Source of the DNA: Mikania micrantha | Taxonomy: Eukaryota; Streptophyta; Magnoliopsida; Asterales; Asteraceae | Direction of reading: 5' to 3' | Length of the DNA: 64,000 bases | Assembly: GCA_009363875.1 (NCBI GenBank) | Contig: CM018685.1 | Span: 60,249,648-60,313,647 of the forward strand | In this document: positions 12,901-22,400 of the stretch, one piece after another | Layout of the letters: each line of letters starts with the position of its first letter | Position numbering within the stretch: position 1 is the first letter of the stretch | Notes under the pieces: model-generated | What the model was told of the DNA's origin: nothing | What the model saw: only the letters and a program-made list of their open reading frames with translations | The model's database searches: none | Position numbers and translations under genes: made by a program

Positions 12901-15900
12901 GGGTTCCTCCTGAGAAGAGTTGGGAATCTTGGTGGGAAGAAGAAAACGAACACCTCCATTATTCTGGAAAGCGAGGTGTTGTAGTAGAAATATTGTTATC
13001 ATTAAGGTTTTTCATTTATCAGTATGGACTTGTTTATCATTCAAGTATGACCAAGCATCAGAAGAGTGTCCTGGTATGTGTTTTATTCAACAACTCTTAG
13101 ACCCTTTATTAGTCATATTAAACAGTTCATAATTATCATAAATTATGCATTAATGTTGAGTCTGTTTGTCTATCCTAAAGTGTAAGGCTTTACATCTTCT
13201 AGATCTAAGCCTATATATTCTCTTGTATTCTCATATTATATGGCATCATAATAATACAAAGACTGTTACCAGTTTATTATGGTATCAGAGCTAGACACTG
13301 CCTTCTTCCCATAAACAGCCTCAGCCACTACCCTTCAACAAGCAGCCACCACAGCCATCCTTCAAACAATAGTTGTAGTCTTCAAACAGTTTTCGACTAT
13401 CTTCATCCACAATGGCATTGCTTCATGCTTTTACAACAATAGAGAAAACCAATCACAACTCTCATAAATTTGGTTTTCCTCTAAACCCTACCAACTATGG
13501 TTTTTGGAAAACAATGATCCAACCCTTCCTTATTACCAATAACTTTTTTGGCTATATTGATGGCACTATTCCTTGTCCATTTGCAACTGTTACTTCACTA
13601 TCCTCTTCTGATAAAGGTGCAACAACAACCTCACAACCAAACCCTAATTATGTTGCCTGGGTTTCTAATGACGCACACGTCCACATGTTATTGATATCAA
13701 CAATCTTTGAAGCATCCTTCAACAAGGTACAAGGCGATACGTCTCGTGATTTATGGATTGCTCTTGAACGTGCTTATGCACCGCACACTTCATTCCGTGA
13801 ATACACTCTCAAAACTCAATTACTAAAGATTGAGATGCGGCCCGATGAGACATCTGCTGCATATCTCTCCAGAGCACAAGAATATGCTGATTCACTAGCA
13901 AATATTGGTGAACCAGTCAAAGAAAAAGATCTGGTCATGATTGTTATTGCAGGTCTGCGTGAGGAGTACAATGCATTAAAATCTACGTTATTAGCTAGGC
14001 AGTCTCCTACAGCCTTTACTGAGCTTCATGGATTACTTTCTGATCATGATTATATGATCAGCCAATCTCCTCTGCTGCTCTTCTTGCACAGGCCTTCATG
14101 GCTACCACCATTCGTCAATCTGTTTCTACAACAGGTCCACAACTTCCTTCTGATACACTGCAATCTCTGCAGCAATTGATGTCTCAATTAGGCCTCCAAC
14201 TTCAATCTACACCACCACAATCACACCAGACTCATGCTTCCTATGCCAATCGAGGCCCAAACAATAGTGGTCATGGTTTTTCAGGACGACGTGGTCGCGG
14301 ATATATCAACAACCGTAGTTCTGGAAAAAACACAGGTAATAGAAATCAATTTTCTTGGGCTTCTAATCAAAACATCGTGTATGGTACTTGTAACAGGTGT
14401 GACATTGGACATATTCCATCACAATGTCCTAATCGTGATTCTGCAACTATTCGCCCACCAAGGCAGCCCTCAGCCCCTCACAAGCAAACTATGCCGACTC
14501 TCGCTCACAAGCTTCAACTTCATGGCTGCCAGACACTGGAGCTAATAGTCATGTTGCATCAGATCTCAACAGTTTTGACAACTCTGAGCCTTACTATGGT
14601 GAGGATACACTTCGTGTTGGCACTGGTACAGTTTTGCCTATTCTTCATATTGGTTCCACGATTTTTCATTCAAACAAAAAATTTCCATCAATAATATTCT
14701 CCATGTTCCACAAATCAAGAAATATCTCCTTCCTGTACAACAATTTTGCCATGACAATAACGTATTTTTTGAATTTCATTCTACTTTCTTTTGTGTTAAG
14801 GACACGACTACACGCAATACCCTCCTCATGGGTCCAAGTAAGGATGGGCTCTACTCATTCTGTCTACCTCAACTTGAGCCTGTCACCAAAGTAGTTTTCT
14901 CCATTATTCGTGCTTCTTCAACAATTTGGCATCAACGACTTGGGCATCCTCATCCTCAACTTTTACAGTCTATGCTTTCAAAATATTGTCTTCCTGTTTC
15001 TCAGACATCTGGTTCTTTTTTTTTGTAATTCCTGTCACATTGGAAAATCTTCTAAATTGCACTTATCATCCTCAAAATATAAAAGTACTTGTATTTTAGA
15101 TTTAGTCTTTTGTGATGTTTGGGGCCTGCTCCTGTTTCTTCCTTTGATGGTTATCAATATTTCTTACTTTATGTTGATCATTATTCTAGATTTATGTGGT
15201 TGTTTCCCCTGCAACGTAAATCTGATGTCTTTGCCACTTTTAAACAATTTCATGTCATGGCAGAACGACAGTTTCAAACCAAACTCAAATCCGTTCAAAT
15301 GGATTGGGGGGGGGGGAGAATTTAGGAACTTATCATCTTTTTTCTCCATCATTGCCATCTTACATTGTCTCTCCTGCCCTCATACCAGTGAACAAAATGG
15401 TTTTGTTGAGAGACGACATAGACATGTTGAAACCGGTCTCACCTTAATGGCTGAATCGTGTGTTCCCACAAAATTTTGGCATTATGCATTTGACACTGCA
15501 GTATATCTGATAAATCGAATGCCTTCTCAAACATCCAATAACAAATCACCTTTTGAGCATCTTTTCAACCGAAAACCTGACTTCTCCTTTCTACGAGGTT
15601 TTGGATGTGAGTGTTTTCCTCATATTCGTCCTTACAATAAACACAAAATGGACTTCCGTTCTACACCTTGCATTTTCTTAGGGTATAGTCCTGCTCATTA
15701 CGGCTACAGATGGCTTGATCTCATTACAAACAAACTGTATGTGGTACGCCATGTTCGTTTCAATGAACAATCTTTTCCCTTTCTCCAAACCACTTCTGAT
15801 TTGCCTTCTTCTACTTCTCCATCATATCCATATTTTATACCCATCACATACCTCTCCCACTTCAGTTGATTCACTCCCAACAACTAGTCCAATTACATCA

Positions 15901-18900
15901 CAGGATACAACCACTTCTTCACAACCTTCTGCTAGACCTCCAACTAGTCCTCCAACCATCACCACTCCACCAAACAGTCCACCAGGACCACCACCCAACA
16001 TTTCACCTCCCACCAGACCACCGCAACTTCAAACTTACAGTCGCCGAAACAAACAACAACCGTCTCAAACTAACAAACAACCCGAGCCACCTGCCCAAAC
16101 TGATCAACTGCCGTTGCAACCTGCCCCACGCTCAAGACCTGCAAATCTTCGCCAAAATCCCAAACAAACAGTTCCCACCAATCTATCAGCCTTTCATACC
16201 ATCTCAAACATGTCCGAATCTGAACCCTCCACATTTAATATTGCCGACAAAAGTCCTCAACGGGGCAACGCCATTAAAGAAGAATTCTTGGCTCTTATGA
16301 GAAATGGTACATGGACCTTAGTTCCACCCGTTTCTAACGCTAATGTTGTTAAATGTAAGTGGGTGTACAGGTTGAAGCGTGATGAAAATGGTGCAATCAA
16401 ACGTTACAAAACTCGTTTAGTGGCCAAAGGCTTCAATCAACAACCTGGTATTGACTATCATGAAACCTTTAGTCCAGTAGTGAAGTCTACCACAGTTCGT
16501 GTGGTTCTATCTCTTGCGGTTACCCATCAATGGTCTCTTTGCCAATTGGATGTTCAAAATGCCTTTTTACATGGGGATTTAAAGGAAATTGTTTATCTTC
16601 GACATCCACAGGGTTTTGTTGACCCCCAGAAGCCAAATCACCTATGTCTTCTTCACAAATCATTATATGGTCTTAAACAAGCTCCTCGTGCTTGGTTTGA
16701 TCGGTTATCGGGTGTCTTGCTACAACTAGGCTTTATGGGCTTTAAAACAGATCCTTCCTTGTTTATTTACTCTTCTAAAGGTAACCTCATGTATATGTTG
16801 GTATATGTGGATGACATTATTGTTACTGGAAACAATCCTTGCCTTATTAATCACATCATTCACAAACTTAGCCTCATGTTTGCCATTCAAGACATGGGTT
16901 CGTTATCTTATTTTTTGGGCGTGGAAGTTGTCCCTAGAGGCCGTGACCTAATCTTATCACAAAGAAAGTACATTTTAGACATTATCCACAAGGCGGGTCT
17001 CACAGCTTGTAAATCTGTTGACTCGCCAATGACAACTGCCACTAAATTGGCACTTGATGACAGCCCTTTTTTTTGGTGACCCGGTTAAATATCGCCAGAT
17101 TGTTGGATCCCTTCAGTATCTTACTCTTTCAAGGCCTGATATAACCTTTGTAGTAAACAAAGTATGTCAGTTTATGCACTCACCCACATAATATCACTGG
17201 GCTGCTGTCAAAAGGATACTTCGTTGTCTTCAAGGTACATGCAATTTTGGTTTGCTTCTTCAACATCACTCATCTTCAGTTCTTCATGCGTATACCGATG
17301 CCTCTAGTCCATCTTTGTACGCCTTTTCGGATGCAGACTTGGCCGGATGCCCTGATGACCGTCGATCCACAGGGGGCTTTGCTGTATATCTTGGCTCTAA
17401 TCTTATATCATGGCGTGCTCGCAAACAACGTACTGTCTCTCCATCATCAACTGAATCCGAATACAAGGCACTAGCAGACACCGTCGCTGAATTAACTTGG
17501 CTTGAAGCTCTATTACAGGAACTAAATGTTTCCATGTCCTCTGCTCCTGTTTTATGGTGTGATAATCTAGGAGCCACTTATTTGTCAGCAAATCCTGTAT
17601 TCCATGCACGTACAAAACATGTCGAGGTTGACTTTCATTTTGTTAGAGAAAAGGTTGCTCAAAGAAAGCTATCCGTACAGTTTATCAAGACTGATGATCA
17701 GATTGCAGATGTGTTCACTAAGCCTCTATCTTCACAACGATTTCTACTTTTACGGTCCAAGCTACATGTCGCTCCCCGACCTTAGCTTGCGGGGGAATAT
17801 TAGTCATATTAAACAGTTCATAATTATCATAAATTATGCATTAATGTTGAGTCTGTTTGTCTATCCTAAAGGCTTTACATCTTCTAGATCTAAGCCTATA
17901 TATTCTCTTGTATATTCATATTATAGGCATCATAATAATACAAAACTGTTACCAGTTTATTACCCTTTGACTCTTTAAAATAATGTTGCTATTGCTTTTT
18001 CTTTATGAATGACAGGTTTATGGTTTATCATGGGTGGTCATCTTTGTCATTTTGTTGGTGGTGAAGGTAAGGAATTGCTTCCCTGTTATAATAATCTTAA
18101 TATTAATTTTAGTTTGTGCCGAGATATTTGGTTTATATGTAAAATTTTATTTTATGATCATGTATAAAGCGAAGGCAAAAAACTGTTTGGCAAGACTCAT
18201 GTGTTCCGTTTTTGGACACGACTAGACCCCAAATAGAAAATGATTGCTGCAACTAATTGCATTTTTGGAAAGCTAAAACGAGTACATGAAACTTTGCATA
18301 TGCTAGTTACGGGTCTACTTGATACTGATGCATAAGATCATACATATCATAAAAACTATATTGTCAGTTATATCACATGAGATTAAAGTTTCTTATTTCG
18401 ATCTTCAGGCTATATCATTTGGACGAATGAAATCCAGGGCAAAATTTCAACTCGTTTTCCGTCTAATCAATGGGGCGATCCTCATTATGTTTTTCTTTTC
18501 AATTCTCGTGATTCTGATAGCACTACCCCATATGACCCTGCAATACATCTTTGTGTGCATTCTTTCCTTCATGCCAACTGGCTGGGGTTTACTACTGGTC
18601 CGTACAACACTTGCCTTGCCCTGTACTTTGTTATATCAGAATTTTCCTTTGTTGAAACTTCTTAAAAGTTTTTAAGGGAAAAAATGTAGAGGTTTCTCAC
18701 ATACACGGTATAAATAGGATTGAAAAACAAGATGATGAAAGTTAGTCTTACAAATGTGTTTTTTACATCTTCAGATTGCACAGGCGTGTAAACCAGTACT
18801 GAAAACAGCTGGATTCTGGGGATCAGTGAGGACGCTTGCACGTGGGTATGAGATAGTGATGGGTCTGCTTCTCTTCACACCAATTGCGTTTCTCGCATGG

Positions 18901-19002
18901 TTTCCATTTGTTTCAGAATTCCAAACACGTATGCTCTTCAACCAAGCGTTCAGTAGAGGTTTGCATATATCTCGTATTCTTGGTGGTCATAGAAAAAGAT
19001 AG
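914..19002 (+). CDS. Callose synthase gene 1 (1,3-beta-glucan synthase), 5' exons off-window
   Basis: Encodes the C-terminal ~1557 residues of a plant callose synthase (GSL/CalS), the plasma-membrane enzyme that polymerises UDP-glucose into 1,3-beta-glucan. Exons as read: 914-1051, 1138-1214, 1283-1379, 1999-2121, 2398-2515, 2670-2941, 3046-3098, 3175-3235, 3712-3793, 3860-3909, 3990-4076, 4168-4293, 5505-5599, 5670-5754, 5843-6003, 6098-6221, 6301-6392, 6476-6578, 6660-6811, 7184-7293, 7365-7490, 7579-7647, 7737-8077, 10980-11099, 11197-11315, 11388-11471, 11563-11675, 11752-11981, 12276-13073, 18016-18066, 18409-18597, 18775-19002. All have AG/GT borders, every junction phase agrees, and no stop interrupts. 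Family motifs are present: AGNVSPMTGE, QTIDMNQDNYMEEA, HYGHPDVFDRLF, TRGGVSKA, GKGRDVGLNQ, GEQTLSRDLYRLG and multiple C-terminal membrane segments, ending in ISRILGGHRKR. The N-terminal ~400 residues (Vta1 and FKS1-dom1 regions) should lie to the left. The 2670-2941 exon is about 20 residues shorter than usual in a loop before YLSPNM. Introns carry at least seven transposon insertions but none hits an exon, so the gene could still be functional. Confidence 0.9.
1620..1960 (+). mobile_element. Copia LTR plus primer-site remnant in an intron
   Basis: Inside the 1380-1998 intron is a short LTR-like stretch with a TATA-rich core (near 1712) that ends in TTATTATGTTATCAG. The end resembles a decayed tRNA-iMet primer site (TGGTATCAGAGC) behind an LTR end. 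It is followed by a C-rich leader (1790-1930) similar in style to the leader of the copia element at 13107. No gag follows, so only the LTR and leader remain. Boundaries are approximate. Confidence 0.45.
2180..2345 (+). repeat. Dispersed intronic repeat, copy A (partial)
   Basis: Shares the core AAACCTTACCCCTATCCC, followed by a GAGAGGCTGCT-like motif, with a copy near 5160-5230 and, inverted, with one near 3430-3490. It begins next to a short CA repeat. The GTAAG-rich wording recalls SINE tails known from asterids, but no pol III boxes were located, so the class is unassigned. Confidence 0.5.
3300..3545 (-). repeat. Dispersed intronic repeat, copy B (inverted)
   Basis: Inverted relative to copy C at 5105-5375. 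In order it has a GTGTGGGCCC end, an AACGTTATTTT segment with a small internal inverted repeat (AATAACGTTA), the CGGAGCAGCCTCTCTATCC block, and an ACTGGGTAAG end. It fills most of the intron 3236-3711. Confidence 0.55.
4311..4900 (+). pseudogene. hAT-like transposase 3' end and flanking repeat in an intron
   Basis: The 1.2-kb intron 4294-5504 holds a G/C-rich stretch with repeated GGCG/GCGC motifs (4330-4490). This is followed by an exon-like piece, after a pyrimidine tract and TTTAG acceptor near 4659, encoding an acidic tail that ends TFDGLDDGLDD and a stop (about 4735). Acidic tails of this kind terminate many plant hAT transposases. No dimerisation-domain sequence is present, so only the very end is preserved. 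The assignment is tentative. Confidence 0.35.
4925..5023 (+). mobile_element. 99-bp SINE-like retroposon with 12-bp target duplication
   Basis: The 12-mer AAAACGAATTTA occurs at 4913-4924 and again at 5024-5035. Between the copies is a compact GC-rich unit ending in a T8 run. A long direct repeat flanking a short unit with a homopolymer tail is the hallmark of LINE-mediated retroposition; T-tailed SINEs exist in plants. I cannot make out a clear A or B box, so the parent RNA is unknown. Confidence 0.6.
5105..5375 (+). repeat. Dispersed intronic repeat, copy C
   Basis: The longest copy of the family also seen at 2180-2345 and 3300-3545. It carries the CTTACCCAGTATATTCCCAC end, the ACCTTACCCCTATCCC core, the GAGAGACTGCTCCG block, and an AACGTTATTTTCACAAAATAA tail that runs to the GGACCCACACATATATA end. 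The tail motif recurs at 35317-35350. Confidence 0.55.
8690..9080. repeat. Tandem ~90-bp repeats inside the solo LTR
   Basis: GTTCACCCACCGGT recurs at about 8779, 8871, 8958 and 9052, a spacing of 87-94 bp. Most units also carry a small palindrome of the type CCACACATTTGTGG and the phrase AGCACCTCTGGCTA. The units are diverged, so the array is old relative to the LTR family. Confidence 0.75.
10455..10600. repeat. GC-rich palindrome cluster in solo LTR
   Basis: An unusually GC-rich island in an AT-rich region, with several AGGCGTACCGCC(T) and GCGCG motifs that can fold on themselves. The same kind of island sits at the same relative place in the gypsy LTRs (24195-24345 and 33155-33295). By the inferred orientation it lies near the LTR 5' end, probably U3. 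Confidence 0.6.
13107..13279 (+). repeat. 5' LTR of copia element 1
   Basis: 173 bp, beginning TATTAGTC and ending GTTTATTA, directly followed by the primer site. It differs from the 3' LTR (165 bp) mainly by a 6-bp GTGTAA-type indel and several small changes. The termini are TA...TA instead of TG...CA. Confidence 0.85.
13280..13291 (+). other. Primer-binding site (initiator Met tRNA)
   Basis: TGGTATCAGAGC directly abuts the 5' LTR end. It is the standard plant LTR-element primer site complementary to the 3' end of tRNA-iMet. Confidence 0.85.
13412..14500 (+). pseudogene. gag of copia element 1, frameshifted
   Basis: The first frame (13412 to about 14075) encodes a typical copia gag (UBN2-like), with WKTMIQPF near residue 30 and LKTQLLKIEMRPDET near residue 135. 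The sequence then continues in a different frame from about 14098, so a frameshift lies between. The second part is rich in Q, N, G and R and carries a knuckle CNRCDIGHIPSQC. This has three residues instead of four between the second Cys and the His, so the zinc site has lost one residue. Both defects argue against function. Confidence 0.8.
14520..17785 (+). pseudogene. pol of copia element 1 (protease, integrase, RT, RNase H), decayed
   Basis: Protease is recognisable by PDTGANSHV (about 14530). Integrase has the HHCC start IWHQRLGHPHPQLL (about 14920) and the late segment FVERRHRHVETGL (about 15410). RT carries YGLKQAPRAW and YVDDIIVTG (about 16675 and 16805). RNase H carries YTDASSPSL, STGGFAVYLG and SSTESEYKALADT (17290-17480) and ends near 17785. 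Frame is lost at a G-run (about 15307-15317), again between integrase and RT, and at a T-run near 17070, and some segments have stops. The order integrase before RT identifies the copia superfamily. Confidence 0.85.
17798..17962 (+). repeat. 3' LTR of copia element 1
   Basis: 165 bp, preceded by the polypurine tract GCGGGGGAA (17789-17797). It begins TATTAGTC and ends TTTATTA and is followed by the TSD copy CCCTT. Confidence 0.85.
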
Positions 19003-19130
19003 ATCTGCTAGGATCAAAGAGTAGTAACTTTATAACAAAATGCAGCAACTGTTTCAAGGCCCATATCATCATTTTTTGGTAGCTAATTATCTTAAACTGT
19101 GTGTTAAGCTATGAAAACCAGCAATGCCTA
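19003..19130. other. Gene 1 3' flank
   Basis: Short unique stretch after the stop codon, presumably the 3' UTR. I see no clear AATAAA here; the block duplicated at 51998 begins right behind it. Confidence 0.4.
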
Positions 19131-19423
19131 TGTATTATCTTAAAACTATTCTTGAGTTTTAATGTACATTATGCTCTTGGCCTGCAACTTCCATGGAACA
19201 ATTTAGTTTTTTCATCAAGTTTTGCCAACTATTAAAACCGATCATCGACCACTCAATTATGTTTGAAAACGAAGAAAGTAAAAAAAAGTTTATAGAAACC
19301 ACAAATAATTTCAAACAATGAACTAAACAAGTGAATAATATTGCGAATAATGTTTACCCTTTAGAGTAAATATTTTCTGGGGAAAGTTAACTCATGAAAG
19401 ATGACCGTAGAGAAATTGTAGTT

Positions 19424-19885
19424 TTTTTTTTTTGAACACTGAAAATTTATTAAAAAATGGGCTAGGAAGAAAACTAAAACCCGAAAGGTGAATAACAAAA
19501 GAAAACAGAGAAAAATAACCCTCTAAAATGCGAAGAAAACTATGCTAACATACATCAAAAAAGCACAATTTCAATCGGTCTATGTTGCACCTTTTCAGCC
19601 TACATTTCACCTAAAGAAAACTAAACATTTGTATATCCCCTATTATCATTTTTTTTTGACTCGTCGATGATTAAAATGTGCTTCATTCCTTGATTTCCGT
19701 ATGCATCATTCTGCTTTGAGTATAATTGCATGAATCAGCTCTTGTTTGGTATTTAAATAGGAGAAAGTGAAAATCGGTTGGATACGACACCAATTACTCA
19801 CAAAACTCCTTATGTGGTTCGCTATAAGAACACGTGATTTGTGGATTCCTCCGATTCTTCACACATGCTGCAATAATCATGTTCA
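19424..19885 (-). mobile_element. LINE 3' end with poly(A) tail
   Basis: Read on the minus strand, a decayed coding end with a CSMCEESEE...NHVF pattern (like the RT-associated zinc-binding region of plant LINEs) is followed by a ~450-bp 3' region. This ends in a poly(A) run, seen here as T12 at 19432-19443. A matching copy lies at about 52278-52740. Multiple stops show it is dead. Confidence 0.55.
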
Positions 19886-20438
19886 ATGCATGTTACTCTT
19901 TCTTTTCACCTGAAAAACACCACATTTAAGTCATTGTTTGTTTTTAGAACTAAGTAAATTCACCCACCACTCTTCCAAGCTTAAACAACCCTTACAGTGG
20001 AGTATGACAACAAACCGGGGTCAAAAACGTCAATTTTTGGAAGTTCAGACGCCTAGCCAGGCGCACTGCAGAGCACTTCAGGCGAACTCGGCGCCCCCTA
20101 GGAGCACTAGGTGTCCAACTGCAGGCCCACTGCTAAATTTTCACGTTTATCACCCAAAACTGTTTCCGATTGCGATTGCGAATTTGGAATTGATCTCAGT
20201 AGTTTTAGGAGCGATTGCAAACTTTTTAGCTCGTTTATGCCTTAATTGTTTGATTTCAATCATTCACGTGGTTGTTATACCTACTAAAATTAATCATATT
20301 CAAGGTCTAAACGCGTAATAATGATTTGGAAGGAAATCCGGGTCGAACGAAGGATGTGGGTCGGATCAGAAATATTTTGCATGTTTAACATGTTATTTTT
20401 AAAAAAATTATGTGTGTATAATTAGACATGTATACATA

Positions 20439-21175
20439 TGTAGGAACATCGTTCACAAAATAAATAAATACTTTTATTATTCAATTACTCGAATTACAAT
20501 TCAGATGATACACAATGAAAAATACATTATTACAATAAACATAATAGTGCTAAAATTCAAATTACAAGAAAGAAATGGAGTACAAGATGAAACAAATTTT
20601 AAAAGTTAAATTAAAATAAGAAGTATAGCATAAGATGAAACGAATTAAAACGAGTTCGGTGGCTGAGGATTTCTGTTCAACAGAGGTCCCTTAAAATATA
20701 TTTCGGGCCACCTAGGTGAACCCGACTGTTTCCAAGGGTACAACAGCCGAAGCAGTATGTACTGCCGGAGTGAACCAAAAACTCGAAACGTTACCTGAAA
20801 CAAGAATGTTTAGCACTAGGAATCGATTGTTGTAGGTTGTTGAGAACTCAACAAAGTATCATCTTGTGTTGTGAACTTGTTTTTGTGTGTTTCAAAGGGT
20901 GTAGAGATTTCTCTACTTAGCAAAGAAAACAAGAGACCAAATGTCTTTATTTATACATGTTTCATATGACATATCAAAGGTTGCCATCATGTCCATTAAC
21001 AAGCCAATTCATGGATTAGTTAATAACCAATTCATGACAAATAACAAACCAATTCATGACAAATAACAAACCAATTCATTACTTAGTTAATAATCAATTC
21101 ATGACAAATGAATTGGTAGTTAAAAGATTTCTAATTTCTTTTTCCTTTTTTTTTTCTTCACACAAAATTCGAACA
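20439..21175 (-). mobile_element. Copia LTR, copy 1, with polypurine tract
   Basis: 737 bp, from TGTAGGAACATCG to TTCGAACA. It is followed on the + strand by ATCCCCCACATGAAAAG, which on the minus strand is a GTGGGGGAT polypurine tract before the LTR. This is therefore the 3' LTR of a minus-strand copia element. The same LTR occurs at 53297-53924 and 55093-55826. Confidence 0.75.
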
Positions 21176-22395
21176 ATCCCCCACATGAAAAGAAATTGAT
21201 CCTTACACTCAAGTATCACGATAAAATTTCAGCGGTTGAGTATTGCAGAATAAGTAGGTGTTCCCTTTGTACAGAATACGTGGAGCTGCATTAACACCTT
21301 AATTTGTCCTTGGTTTACAATTTCAGAATTCAATATATAGCTTCTTTATCATTGAACTTGCATACCAGCTTACAACATATAACATTTAGAAACTGTTAAA
21401 TACTCTCAAACCCTCAAATTCAATGTTTTAACTAGAAATTATAATTCTCGTTCACAAGTGCTAGTAATCATTCCTTCTAATTTTAGTTAATAGATGACTT
21501 TTGGATTAGCTTTAATGTTCTCATATATGAGTCTGCATATATAATTATACACATGAAGCATTATATGTACTGCATATATAATTATACACAGGAAGTAATC
21601 ATTCACAGGTACCACAATTCTATTTTTTTTATTTGATTTGAACAATTCCCAGGCAACCATTCTATTGATTTATTTTGACATTAGTTGTGTACATTTAGTT
21701 CTGGTTAACTTTTGGGTTACAAAAATTTCATCAGCCAGATTAAACAACAATCTGACTTAGTATTATTTTAGTTGCTGGAATAATGAATCAACATGGAATT
21801 AACAGATCAAAACCGAACACTTTTATTGTGCGTATTAACTCAACAGAAATATTTGATTATACCTTAATAGAGAAGCAAAATGATGATTTAATGGGAGTTT
21901 TGGAGAATATAATGCAACTCTATTTCAACCACCTGCTAGTGAGTTAATATTCAACTTATTAGAGTTTGTCCAGCACACTATTCAATCAAATAAGATCAAA
22001 ATCTAAGAACGTGTAATTTAGATCTGGACTAACAAATTGCTTTCAAGTACCTGGTGGAGCAACAAATTGAAGGATTCGAACGCCTTGCACGACAGGGAGA
22101 TGACCTAATAATCTGAATGTGATGCAGAAAGGGTTATCACAGTTGCTAACTGATTGATCGATGTTATGAAAGTGACGACATTTTGGAGTGTTTTTGTTGG
22201 AGGTCCAACTGAGACGTGCAGAGCATAAATCGGTAGATAGCATCGAAATTTTGGAGTCTTATCCTCATCTTTCGGATAGTTTGTTGCCAAGGCTGAGAGT
22301 TTATGGAGCTTCTATATGTGTTTTTTATTCCAGGAATACGATGAGAGCAATTTAGGTTAATTACCTTGTTTTGGATTTTTGGGGATTTTGAGTCT
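21176..22395. other. Unassigned 1.2-kb stretch, probably internal remnant of the copia element
   Basis: Begins with the polypurine tract of the copia LTR and is otherwise AT-rich. Weak minus-strand frames exist at 22043-22424 but match nothing I recognise. It ends with TTGAC (22396-22400), the target site of the gypsy insertion. Confidence 0.35.
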
Positions 22396-22400
22396 TTGAC

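Larger units (their letters stand above)
13102..17967 (+). mobile_element. Ty1/copia element (Ale-like) inserted in gene 1 intron, with 5-bp TSD
   Basis: The element proper is 13107-17962 (4856 bp), flanked by CCCTT at 13102-13106 and 17963-17967. It has short LTRs, an iMet primer site, gag, and pol in the copia order protease-integrase-RT-RNase H. Short LTRs and a compact size fit the Ale/Retrofit lineage. It lies in the intron between exons 12276-13073 and 18016-18066 and in the same orientation as the gene. The coding region is shifted out of frame several times, so the copy is not autonomous. Confidence 0.9.
19131..21175. repeat. Segmental block, copy 1 (also at 51998-53924)
   Basis: From CCTATGTATTATCTT onward the sequence matches 51998 onward almost base for base. 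The match covers a LINE 3' end, a GC-rich transposon fragment (20030-20150) and the copia LTR, including the same host junction GTATACATA in front of the LTR. Differences are scattered substitutions and small indels. The LTR insertion therefore predates the duplication. Confidence 0.8.

Noticed and set aside
19938..20318. 127-codon frame, repeated at 52795-53103
   Set aside because: The repeat is explained by duplication of the whole block; the copies differ by frameshift-type changes, and the GC-rich part looks like transposon sequence.
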